A stretch of DNA of 49,993 bases from JBDHTS01 sp039808845 (GTDB taxonomy: Bacteria; Pseudomonadota; Alphaproteobacteria; Micavibrionales; Micavibrionaceae). The position numbers and the translations under genes are program-made. Below, piece after piece: positions 41,435 to 49,465 of this stretch. Every line of letters begins with the position of its first letter. Position 1 is the first letter of the stretch. The notes below the pieces were generated by a model that was not told where the DNA came from, ran no database searches, and was given only the letters and a program-made list of their open reading frames with translations. The stretch lies in assembly GCA_039808845.1 (NCBI GenBank), contig JBDHTS010000001.1, positions 1 to 49,993 on the forward strand. Direction: 5' to 3'.

Positions 41435-41555
41435 TTGTCATCCCGGCGAAAGACGGGACCTATACAATGTTTAAACTTCACTAAAGGCAATAGGTTTGCG
41501 CCAGAAGAAAAAACGTAACCGTTCGCATAGGTCCCGTCTTTCGCCGGGATGACAA
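41435..41555. repeat. Perfect 29-bp inverted repeat
   Basis: The left arm (41435-41463, beginning TTGTCATCCCGGCGAAAGAC) is exactly complementary to the right arm (41527-41555), with 63 bases between. The arm core GTCATCCCGGCGAAAG is a sequence I know as a dispersed palindromic element in alphaproteobacteria. It lies between the small basic protein and alanine dehydrogenase and could be a non-autonomous miniature element. Confidence 0.85.
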
Positions 41556-41641
41556 TTTATAAGGATTGTAATCAGGTGCTGGAAAAGGGATGCGCCTCCG
41601 GTTAAAACGGTCTCTGGATTGTTCTGACCGGAGGCCGTAAC

Positions 41642-42763
41642 GTGATCATCGGATGCCCTAAAGAGATCAAAGCGCAGGAACATCGTGTCGGGCTGGTGCC
41701 GGCATCGGTCCGGGAACTGACGGCCCACGGGCATCAGGTTTTGATCGAGACCGGGGCAGGGGCTGGCATCAATTTCACGGACGACGATTACAAGGCAACG
41801 GGCGCGACGATCGCGGGCAGCGCCGCCGATGTGTTTGCAAAGGCCGACATGATCGTGAAGGTGAAGGAGCCGCAGCCGCAGGAATGCAAGATGCTGCGCG
41901 AAGGGCAAATCCTGTTCACCTATCTTCATCTGGCCGCCGACAGGAAACAGGCGGAAGGCCTGATGGCCTCGCGTTGCGTCGCCATCGCCTATGAGACCGT
42001 CACCGGGCCGGGGGGCAGGGGGTTGCCGCTGCTGGCGCCGATGAGTGAGATCGCGGGACGGCTGTCGGTCGTGGTCGGGTCGAATTACCTGCAGAAACAT
42101 CTGGGCGGCACGGGGCGGCTGATCAGCGGCGTGCCGGGGGTCGCGCCCGCGCGGGTGCTGGTGCTGGGCGGCGGCGTGGCGGGGTTCAATGCGGCGCGGG
42201 TGGCGGTCGGCATGGGGGCGGAAGTCACCATCCTGGAGAAGAACCACGACCGCATGCGTTTCCTCGACGATTATTTCCGGGGGCAGGCGCGAATCATCTA
42301 TTCGAGCATGGATTATATCGAGCGGAACGCGGAACGGCTGGACATCATCGTCGGCGCGGTCCTGATCCCCGGCGCGTCCGCTCCACGGATGGTCAGCCGG
42401 GCGCTGCTGAAGAAAATGGCGCCGGGCACGGTGATGGTGGACATCGCCATCGACCAGGGCGGCTGCTTCGAGACCAGCAGGCCGACCACGCATAACGATC
42501 CCGTTTATACCGTCGACAACGTCGTCCATTACTGCGTCGCCAACATGCCGGGGGCCGTGCCGCTTTCCTCAGCCCTCGCGCTGAACCACGCGGTCCTTCC
42601 CTATACTTTGGAGCTGGCGGACAAGGGGTGGAAGAAAGCGCTGCAGGACAACCCGTCCCTGCGCGAGGGGCTGAACGTCTGCGCGGGTGAGATCACCTAT
42701 TGCAGCGTGGCGGAATCCTTGAGTTTGCCGTTCAACCCCAGCCCGAAAGCCCTGGCCGCCTAA
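41642..42763 (+). CDS. ald: Alanine dehydrogenase
   Basis: Reversible NAD-dependent deamination of L-alanine to pyruvate and ammonia. 373 residues from a GTG start with GGAGG 7 bases upstream. The N-terminus MIIGCPKEIKAQEHRVGLVP is the family signature with the pyruvate-binding Arg and Lys. Further motifs are KVKEPQPQEC, LFTYLHLAADRKQAEGLM, the Rossmann core VLVLGGGVAGFNAARVAVGM and the active-site region VDIAIDQGGCFETSRPTTHN. It is monocistronic and followed by tRNA-Asp. Together with glnA it could link carbon and nitrogen status, but that is only a thematic connection. Confidence 0.96.
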   Translation: MIIGCPKEIKAQEHRVGLVPASVRELTAHGHQVLIETGAGAGINFTDDDYKATGATIAGSAADVFAKADMIVKVKEPQPQECKMLREGQILFTYLHLAADRKQAEGLMASRCVAIAYETVTGPGGRGLPLLAPMSEIAGRLSVVVGSNYLQKHLGGTGRLISGVPGVAPARVLVLGGGVAGFNAARVAVGMGAEVTILEKNHDRMRFLDDYFRGQARIIYSSMDYIERNAERLDIIVGAVLIPGASAPRMVSRALLKKMAPGTVMVDIAIDQGGCFETSRPTTHNDPVYTVDNVVHYCVANMPGAVPLSSALALNHAVLPYTLELADKGWKKALQDNPSLREGLNVCAGEITYCSVAESLSLPFNPSPKALAA

Positions 42764-42826
42764 ATTTCCAAAACCGGGAAAAAAAGGTTGAAATGGCAGA
42801 TAAGTTTCTATACTGATGGCTGGCTT

Positions 42827-42903
42827 GCGGGCGTAGTTCAGTTGGTTAGAACGCATCCCTGTCACGGATGAGGTCGCGGGTTCAAGTCCCGTCGCTCGCG
42901 CCA
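42827..42903 (+). tRNA. tRNA-Asp (GTC)
   Basis: A 77-nt cloverleaf with encoded CCA. Acceptor strands GCGGGCG and CGCTCGC pair with one G-T. The anticodon arm CATCC-CTGTCAC-GGATG gives GTC, and the discriminator is G, as expected for aspartate. Confidence 0.96.
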
Positions 42904-42955
42904 TTGGTTAACAAGACGTGGCTTTCGCCTAAAATTGTACGGATTAATGGCCGGA

Positions 42956-42991
42956 CCTGACCTTGCGTATTGCAAGGGTCAGGATCTTTTT
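42956..42991 (+). terminator. Terminator after tRNA-Asp
   Basis: CCTGACCTTGC and GCAAGGGTCAGG form an 11-bp stem with one bulged base and a 5-base loop, then ATC and a run of six T residues. Confidence 0.8.
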
Positions 42992-43051
42992 TAATACCAA
43001 AACGCCTGATTTCAACACATCCGTATGCGGCACAGGCCTTGCTGAACAGCT

Positions 43052-43078
43052 CTCCGGTATTTTCATTGCTACCGGAGG
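43052..43078 (+). promoter_or_regulatory. Hairpin covering the ribosome-binding site of the surface-protein gene
   Basis: CTCCGGTA (43052-43059) pairs perfectly with TACCGGAG (43070-43077). The right arm contains GGAG of the only good ribosome-binding site (GGAGGGG, 43074-43080), which lies 7 bases before the ATG at 43088. The T-rich bases after it also make it terminator-like. It could therefore limit expression by pairing the site or by early termination. Confidence 0.55.
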
Positions 43079-43087
43079 GGTTTTGTT

Positions 43088-45505
43088 ATGGCCATTCAAT
43101 CCGCCGCGCTCGATTTCAATCCCGGCGCTGTCAAGCTCGATGCCGATCTTTACCAGGTCGAAGATATTCACGGCATAACGGAAGGGTTGTCCGGCTCCGG
43201 CAACCTGAATTATCTGGTTCTGCAATCCGGGCAGACGGACGAAATTCGCCGCGATGCCGATCCGTTCAACATGCGCGAAGGCAATCTCTGGTTTTCAAAC
43301 GGCGCCGCGGCGCTGACCGAACGGACGCCGCAGAGCATCCATACCGGCGCACAGGGCGGCGATGCGTCCGGCATCCTATCGGACGGGCGTGCAGGCGGCA
43401 TCGGCGTCGATCTTCAGAACGCACGGGCGATTTCGGAACTGTCGCATGGGAATGCCGGATCCCCGCATTCCTATAATTCGGCCGTCGAGCATCAGGAGAA
43501 TGTCCCGAATTTCCGTGGCGGCGGCTCAAATGAACTGAACAGCCTGATCGAGCGTCTGGGGAATGGCACGAACGGGACATCCGGCGCGAACGGCGCGGAC
43601 GGTAAAAGCGCGGGCGCGCAGGATGGCCGGGACGGTCATGACGGTAACGACGGACATGATGGCCGCGACGGACGCAACGGAACTGGCGATCCCGGTCCGG
43701 GACCGGGTCCCGGCGACAACGGCGGGACTGATCCCGGAGACACGGACCTTCATGCCGATGCAGACACGCCTATCGGCAGCGTGACCCTTGACGTCCTGCT
43801 CGATCCGGTCGAACAGCTGGTCGGTGATATCGACATCAATGCGGGCGCACAGGTCAGCCTTGCCCCGCTGGCGCAGGGGCATCTGCCGACCATCGGCGTG
43901 AATGCCGATGCGCTGCTGCTCGGCACGCATCTTGGTATTAATACGACCACCCTGACCAACCCGGTGACGAACAGCGTCAACACGCTGCTGGATACGCTGG
44001 ACCCGATCATCAATCCCGTACTGAATCCGGTCATGAGCCCCTTGCCGCAGCCGCTGACCGACCTGATCAACGGATTTAACGGCGACGGCGATACCGATCT
44101 GGCGATCAATCCGGCCGCAGATCTTCTGGGCCTGCCGATCGCCGTCGGCGGTATCGCGGTGCCGCTGGACCCGGTCGAATCGCTTCTGGGAGACATCGAC
44201 CTGAACCTCAATCCGGCTCTGGGCGTGCTGGGCGGGGGACATCCGGTCGATCTCGGTCTGAATGGCGTTTTCAACGGCCAGGCCTTCGATTTCGACCTGC
44301 CTGGCGCCACAGGTCCACTGGCCGATCTGCTCGCGCCTCTCGACGGGCTCGGCGACCATGGCGCGGCAGAGGCCGTGAACGGACTGATCGACGATCTGGA
44401 CGCGGCGACGGGCCTGGAAGACACGCTTGATGACGCGCTCGATCCGGCGGCTGGTCTCCTGGACGATGTCCAGAGCGGCGCCGCCGGCCTGACCGGTCAT
44501 ATCCTTCAGCCGGTTGTTGATATTGCCGGAAGCATAACCGGCGACGTGGCGCAGTCCGTAACGGACACCGGGGTTATGGATCATCTGGATCATTTTCTGA
44601 CTCCCCTGGCCGACATGGTGGTTGATTTTGCCGATCAGGCGCAGGATCACCTTTCAGGAACCGCGAATGACACGCTGGCGGACCTTCATGACACGGTACA
44701 GGACGTTACGCCATCGGGTTCCGATATCGTCGGCGCCGTCCAGGACGCTGTTGACAGCCTTGTGGAGCACGTTGTGGATGCGTCCGGAGGCGTTACGGAC
44801 CCGCAAAGCATCCTGGCTGGCCTGACGCAACAGGCCGCGGAGCTTCTGACCGGCGATCCGGTGGAGGGGATTCATGGCGGGCTGGACGATGTCGCAGCGG
44901 GCGGCATCGGCAGCATCGGGGATATCCTGACGGGAGGCTCCCCGAACGGGGATACCGATCTGACCTTCCATACCGGAATCGACGCCGCCGGCACGATGGC
45001 GGAGGATCTGGGCGGCGCGGTCACGCTCGACCCGGTCGAGGCCATCGCGGGCGATATCGACATCGACGTGGATCTTGGCGCGAACGCCCTCGGCCATGCA
45101 TCAGCCCTGGGCGCCGATGCGGGCGTCGCGGCGCATGCCGATCCGATGGAAGGGCTGCTCAACGATCTTGCAAACAGCCTCTTGAATGACGGCGGCACGC
45201 AGGGAGGAGCAAACCCTCTTACGCCTTCATTGTCCGCTGTCACCGTAGAGGCCGGCGCGGGCCTTGATGCCATCGCCGGCCTCCCGTCTTCTCCGGGAGG
45301 CGCAATATTGTGGCCGGAAGCCGGAATAGGGGATGGGTTGAGCCAAGCGGCCGTCAATACGGCGACCGGTCTGGGGCAGACTGCCAATAACACCGTGGCG
45401 GCGGCCTTGCCCGATCCGGTCGGTCATGTCTCAGAGGGACTCAGTGCGGTTGTAGACCACAGCCATGCCACGGTTCATCACGCGCTGGGCGGATTGTTCG
45501 GATAA
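43088..45505 (+). CDS. Large acidic repeat protein, probable type I secretion substrate
   Basis: An 805-residue Gly-, Asp-, Ala- and Leu-rich protein with very few Cys and no N-terminal signal peptide. Residues 1-150 form a distinct N-terminal part (AIQSAALDFNPGAVKLDADL, then YLVLQSGQTDEIRRDADPFN). Residues about 157-215 are collagen-like Gly-X-Y (GANGADGKSAGAQDGRDGHD and on), ending DPGPGPGPGDNGGTDPGD. Then come three copies of a short unit: LDPVEQLVGDIDI (238), LDPVESLLGDIDL (360) and LDPVEAIAGDIDI (647), plus weaker relatives such as DPVEGIHGGLDDV. No RTX nonapeptides are present. The next three genes encode a type I exporter, so an exported adhesin or surface fibre is the likely role. This is an inference; I know no named family. 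Confidence 0.7.
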   Translation: MAIQSAALDFNPGAVKLDADLYQVEDIHGITEGLSGSGNLNYLVLQSGQTDEIRRDADPFNMREGNLWFSNGAAALTERTPQSIHTGAQGGDASGILSDGRAGGIGVDLQNARAISELSHGNAGSPHSYNSAVEHQENVPNFRGGGSNELNSLIERLGNGTNGTSGANGADGKSAGAQDGRDGHDGNDGHDGRDGRNGTGDPGPGPGPGDNGGTDPGDTDLHADADTPIGSVTLDVLLDPVEQLVGDIDINAGAQVSLAPLAQGHLPTIGVNADALLLGTHLGINTTTLTNPVTNSVNTLLDTLDPIINPVLNPVMSPLPQPLTDLINGFNGDGDTDLAINPAADLLGLPIAVGGIAVPLDPVESLLGDIDLNLNPALGVLGGGHPVDLGLNGVFNGQAFDFDLPGATGPLADLLAPLDGLGDHGAAEAVNGLIDDLDAATGLEDTLDDALDPAAGLLDDVQSGAAGLTGHILQPVVDIAGSITGDVAQSVTDTGVMDHLDHFLTPLADMVVDFADQAQDHLSGTANDTLADLHDTVQDVTPSGSDIVGAVQDAVDSLVEHVVDASGGVTDPQSILAGLTQQAAELLTGDPVEGIHGGLDDVAAGGIGSIGDILTGGSPNGDTDLTFHTGIDAAGTMAEDLGGAVTLDPVEAIAGDIDIDVDLGANALGHASALGADAGVAAHADPMEGLLNDLANSLLNDGGTQGGANPLTPSLSAVTVEAGAGLDAIAGLPSSPGGAILWPEAGIGDGLSQAAVNTATGLGQTANNTVAAALPDPVGHVSEGLSAVVDHSHATVHHALGGLFG

Positions 45506-45535
45506 GCCGTTAAAAATCAAAAGAGAGGGGCATCG

Positions 45536-47227
45536 ATGACGTTCATAAGAGAGGGGGCCGCGCGGGGCGGCCGGTCCAGCCTGCTGCTGGCGACGATGGC
45601 GATCAGCGTCCTGTCGCTGGCCCTGCCTGTGATGACGCTGCAGGTCTATGACCGCATCCTGCCCAATCCGGGGTCGGGAACGCTGGCCGTCCTGGCGGCG
45701 GGGGTGTGCGTGGCCGTGGCGCTGGAATGCTGCCTGCGGCTGGCGCGCGGATATATCATCAACTGGAACGGCGCGGCGTTCGACCACAGGATGTCGTATG
45801 AAGCCCTGGGCCATCTCCTGCATTCTGATCTGGCCGCGGCCCGCAAAATCAGCCCCGGCGAATACCTGAACCGCCTGTCCTCCATCGGCAGGATGAAGGA
45901 TTTTTTCAGCGGCAGCACCGCCGTGATCCTGTTCGAATTGATTCTCGTTCCTGTCTATTTCGCATTGATCGCCTATATCGCGGGCCCTCTTGTGCTGGTG
46001 CCTGCCGTTGTCCTGGGAGGGTTTTCAGTGCTGGCGTTCGTTTATGGACGGAAGCTGAGGGACAATCTGGAACGCCGCAACCGTGCCGACGACCAGCGTT
46101 ACGATTTCCTTCTGGACGCCCTGACCGGCATGCATACCCTGAAATCGTTCTGCCTGGAGGACGCGTTCACGCGGCGTTACGAGTGGATTGAGAAGCATTC
46201 GGCGCTGATCAACTACGACACGTCGCGCGACGCGGCGGCCAGTTTCAACGCGGCTAACGTCTTCGGGCACCTGATGTCCCTAATGATCATCGGCATCGGC
46301 GTGGAACGCGTGATCCATGGAGAGATGACGTCGGGCGCCCTGATCGCCGCGACTTTGCTGGCCGGGCGGATCATGCAGCCCGTCCAGCGCGCGCTGGGCC
46401 TGTGGGTGCGGTATCAGGATTACAAGCTGTCGAAAGCCAAGGCCGGGGAATTGTTTTCCCTGCCGACCGTAAAACGCGCAAGACGGCCTGAGCCGGCAAA
46501 AAGAGGTCAGATCCGGATCAAGGGCGTGTCATTCCGGCGCGGACCTGAGGATGGCGGGACGTTTGAAAATATCGGGCTGCATCTCAATGCGGGGGAAACC
46601 GTCCGGATCAGCGGCGGCAACGGCACGGCCAAAAGCCATCTGCTGGGCCTGATCGCCGGGCTGTATGCACCGGATTCGGGGGAGGCGCTGGTCGACGGGC
46701 TTGATCCGCTCCGCTATCCAAACGGGACTTTGCGCCGCCATGTCGGCCTTCTGAAGACCAAGGGCGAAGTGTTCCGGGGCACGATCCGCGACAACCTGAC
46801 CAGCTTTGGCAGCATCAGCGAAAAAGAAGCGCGCCGCACGACCCGCCTGCTGGGGATCGAGCGCGAGGTGGCGCGCCTGCCGCGCGGCTTCGATACCATG
46901 ATCGGCGAAAACGAGGGCGGAACCATTTCGCCCGGCTTGCAGCAGCGTATCGCCATCGCACGTGTCCTGGCCTGGGATCCGGGCATCATCCTGTTCGACA
47001 ACGCCGACCGCAACCTGGACCGCAACGGCTATCGCGCCGTGTACAGGCTGCTGGTTCATCTGAAGGGCCACAAGGCGCTGGCCCTGGTGACGGAAGACCC
47101 GAATTTCACCGGCCTGGCCGACAGGCAGCTCTGGCTTGAGCCCGGCGGGCTGCGTCCGATCGTCGCGCCGTCTTCCCGCCCGGTCGCCGCCGGGACCAGA
47201 GCCAGAGCGGCGGAGGTCGAGATATGA
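45536..47227 (+). CDS. Type I secretion ABC transporter with degenerate ATPase
   Basis: A 563-residue exporter half. The membrane domain starts directly (RSSLLLATMAISVLSLALPV) without an N-terminal peptidase-like domain. The family region VMTLQVYDRILPNPGSGTLA is typical of type I secretion ATPases (PrtD/HlyB group). The nucleotide-binding domain is degraded: Walker A reads GGNGTAKSH (360-368; the last Gly before Lys is Ala), Walker B is LFDNAD (Asp488 followed by Asn489 in place of the catalytic Glu), and the switch His is replaced in LVTEDPN. The signature loop ISPGLQQR (464-471) keeps Ser and Gly. It is probably the non-hydrolytic half of a heterodimer. The stop overlaps the next ABC gene by 4 bp. 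Confidence 0.85.
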   Translation: MTFIREGAARGGRSSLLLATMAISVLSLALPVMTLQVYDRILPNPGSGTLAVLAAGVCVAVALECCLRLARGYIINWNGAAFDHRMSYEALGHLLHSDLAAARKISPGEYLNRLSSIGRMKDFFSGSTAVILFELILVPVYFALIAYIAGPLVLVPAVVLGGFSVLAFVYGRKLRDNLERRNRADDQRYDFLLDALTGMHTLKSFCLEDAFTRRYEWIEKHSALINYDTSRDAAASFNAANVFGHLMSLMIIGIGVERVIHGEMTSGALIAATLLAGRIMQPVQRALGLWVRYQDYKLSKAKAGELFSLPTVKRARRPEPAKRGQIRIKGVSFRRGPEDGGTFENIGLHLNAGETVRISGGNGTAKSHLLGLIAGLYAPDSGEALVDGLDPLRYPNGTLRRHVGLLKTKGEVFRGTIRDNLTSFGSISEKEARRTTRLLGIEREVARLPRGFDTMIGENEGGTISPGLQQRIAIARVLAWDPGIILFDNADRNLDRNGYRAVYRLLVHLKGHKALALVTEDPNFTGLADRQLWLEPGGLRPIVAPSSRPVAAGTRARAAEVEI

Positions 47228-49437
47228 TTTCCGCATCCGCCAGAAAAAGATTCGGCATGGCCGCCAGGCCGCAGGCGTCGAACGAGCAGCCGGCGGATAC
47301 CGTCAGCCGCCTGCATGAGCGTCTGCGCGAAACGGTCTGGCATGCCGTCCGCGCGGACAACGCCTGGAGCCGCGCCCTGTGCGCGCTGGTCCTAGTCAAG
47401 GCGCCACACATGCGGCAATACGCCGTGGCCGACGCCATGCCGTACGGCGAACAGCTTATCGACAGCGATTATGCCATCGAAGCCATGGCGAACCTTGGCT
47501 ATACGTGCAGCGTCCTGACGATGGAGCCGCGGGATCTCGATCCGCGCCTGCTGCCCGCGCTGTTCATTCCGGCATCGCGCCCCGATCATCCCTGCATCCT
47601 GCTGGACCGGGGCAGGATGTATGACGGGGCGCGCGGCCGTATCGTCAAAATACCGTCCAATGCCGGGCCGGGGCAGGCCATCCTGTTCCGCATGTATGAC
47701 GAGGAGCACGATCCCACCTCCAAATCCGCGCGGGCCAATACGGGCTGGCAGTGGTTCCGGACGTTGTTCAAACGCTTCAAGCCTGCCCTGGTCCGCATTT
47801 TCGCCATGGGCATGGTGCTGAATCTGATGGCGCTTGCGACGCCGTTGTTCATCATGATCGTGTACGACCGCGTGATTTCCACAAGCACGCCGTCCATCCT
47901 GCCCATGCTGGCGGCGGGGGCCGCGGCGTCTATCGGGCTGGAATGGATCCTGCGCGTCCTACGATCGCGCCATCTGTCCTGGCTGGCGACGCGGCTGGAC
48001 AATATCGTGAACAACAAGGTGTTCAGCCATCTGATGCATATGCCGCCCGCCCTGCTGGAAGGAGCGTCGGTGCAGAGCCAGATCGCGCGTCTGAAGACAT
48101 ATGAATCCGTCCGCGATTTCTTTTCCAGTCCCATATTCCTGTCGATGATCGAACTGCCGTTCACGGTGCTGGCGCTCATCTTCGTCGGCGCGGTGGCGGG
48201 GCCGCTGGTGCTGGTGCCGCTTGGTGGCGTCTGCCTCTACCTGCTCCTGTTTTTCCTCGTCTGGAGGAAGGTCCGCGTCTCCCTGAAAATCGCGGCGAAG
48301 GCGGGATCGGTGAAGCAGCGCTATATCCTCGACACGCTGATCAAGCTGGAGGATATCCGCGCGGGCGGGCTGCCCGATATCTGGCAGAAGAAATACCGCG
48401 ACATCAGCGGGCGGGAGGCCGCGGCGCATTTTCATCTGAACTGGCTGGGGCTGGTGGGCGAGACGGCGGCGAACGCCATCACCGTCCTGTCCGCCGTCGC
48501 CATCGTCGGGTTCGGGGCGGAACGTGTGTGGAGCGGGGCGATGAGCACCGGCGCGCTGGTCGCCTCCATGATCCTTGTCTGGCGTGTGCTCAATCCGTTT
48601 TACAGCCTGTGCACGATGGTGCCGCGCATCGACCAGCTGCGGAATTCCATCCGCCAGATCAACCAGCTGATGGATCTGGACACGGAAGAGCAGACGAGCC
48701 GCGCCCTGGCCAGGCCGGGGCCGTTGCAGGGAGGCATCAGCTTCGCCAATGTCGGCATGCGTTACGGCGCGGGCGATCCGGTTTTCGCGGGCCTGAGCTT
48801 CCAGGCGCAGCCGGGGCAGATCGTCGCCATCACGGGCGAGAACGGCGCGGGCAAGTCCACGTTGCTGAAGCTGGCGAAAGGGCTTTACCAGGCGCCTGCC
48901 GGCAGCGTCAGGCTCGACGGGTTCGACGTGCGCCAGCTCGATCCGGTGGCGCTGCGCCGCCGCATTGCCTATATTCCGCAAAACCCAACGTTCTTCCACG
49001 GCACGATCGAGGAAAACCTGCGCTTCGCCAATCCGCTGGCCACGCGCAGGGAAATAGAGATGGCGCTGGCGCAGGCCGACGCGCTCAAGGCCATTCTGGA
49101 TCTTCCGCGCGGGCTGGACACCGTGATCGGGGGCGAAGCGGGGATGCAATTGTCTTCGGATCTCGCGCTGCGCCTGTCTCTGGTGCGGGCCTATCTGCAC
49201 GACGCGCAGATCCTGCTGGTCGACGAATTGCCGAATTCCCTTCTGTCGGAGACGGCCGGGAAATTCCTGATGGAAGGATTGATCCGCAACCGCCGGGACC
49301 GGACGGTGCTGATGGTCACCTATCGCGCCGACATGCTGCGCTTCGCCGACCAGATCGTCTGGCTGCGCCTTGGTGAAGCACCGATGGCGGGCGAGCGGGA
49401 TTTCATGCTGCGCCAACTGAAGCAAGGCAACTGGTAA
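47224..49437 (+). CDS. Type I secretion ABC transporter with C39-like N-terminal domain
   Basis: A 737-residue exporter half. Residues about 20-160 look like a C39-peptidase-like domain (EAMANLGYTCSVLTMEPRDL, LLPALFIPASRPDHPCILLD) lacking an evident catalytic Cys near its start, as in RTX exporters where it docks the substrate. The membrane domain follows (ALATPLFIMIVYDRVISTST). The ATPase has intact Walker A GENGAGKST (538-546) and Walker B with Glu (LLVDELP, Asp667-Glu668). The signature loop is degraded (QLSSDLALR, from 642) and the switch His is Tyr700 (VTYRAD). Its defects complement those of the preceding gene, as in heterodimeric exporters with one working ATP site. Confidence 0.88.
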   Translation: MISASARKRFGMAARPQASNEQPADTVSRLHERLRETVWHAVRADNAWSRALCALVLVKAPHMRQYAVADAMPYGEQLIDSDYAIEAMANLGYTCSVLTMEPRDLDPRLLPALFIPASRPDHPCILLDRGRMYDGARGRIVKIPSNAGPGQAILFRMYDEEHDPTSKSARANTGWQWFRTLFKRFKPALVRIFAMGMVLNLMALATPLFIMIVYDRVISTSTPSILPMLAAGAAASIGLEWILRVLRSRHLSWLATRLDNIVNNKVFSHLMHMPPALLEGASVQSQIARLKTYESVRDFFSSPIFLSMIELPFTVLALIFVGAVAGPLVLVPLGGVCLYLLLFFLVWRKVRVSLKIAAKAGSVKQRYILDTLIKLEDIRAGGLPDIWQKKYRDISGREAAAHFHLNWLGLVGETAANAITVLSAVAIVGFGAERVWSGAMSTGALVASMILVWRVLNPFYSLCTMVPRIDQLRNSIRQINQLMDLDTEEQTSRALARPGPLQGGISFANVGMRYGAGDPVFAGLSFQAQPGQIVAITGENGAGKSTLLKLAKGLYQAPAGSVRLDGFDVRQLDPVALRRRIAYIPQNPTFFHGTIEENLRFANPLATRREIEMALAQADALKAILDLPRGLDTVIGGEAGMQLSSDLALRLSLVRAYLHDAQILLVDELPNSLLSETAGKFLMEGLIRNRRDRTVLMVTYRADMLRFADQIVWLRLGEAPMAGERDFMLRQLKQGNW

Positions 49438-49465
49438 CATCACCGATTACAAGAGGGGCAAGACC

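Noticed and set aside
41471..42529. 352-codon open frame antisense to alanine dehydrogenase
   Set aside because: Shadow frame with a His/Arg/Asp-rich translation; it also starts inside an inverted repeat.
43526..44650. 374-codon antisense frame within the surface-protein gene
   Set aside because: The sense protein has repeats and sensible composition; the antisense frame is a by-product of the biased codon use.
43088..45505. RTX toxin or adhesin
   Set aside because: I looked for GGxGxDxxx nonapeptides and found none; the repeats are of another kind.
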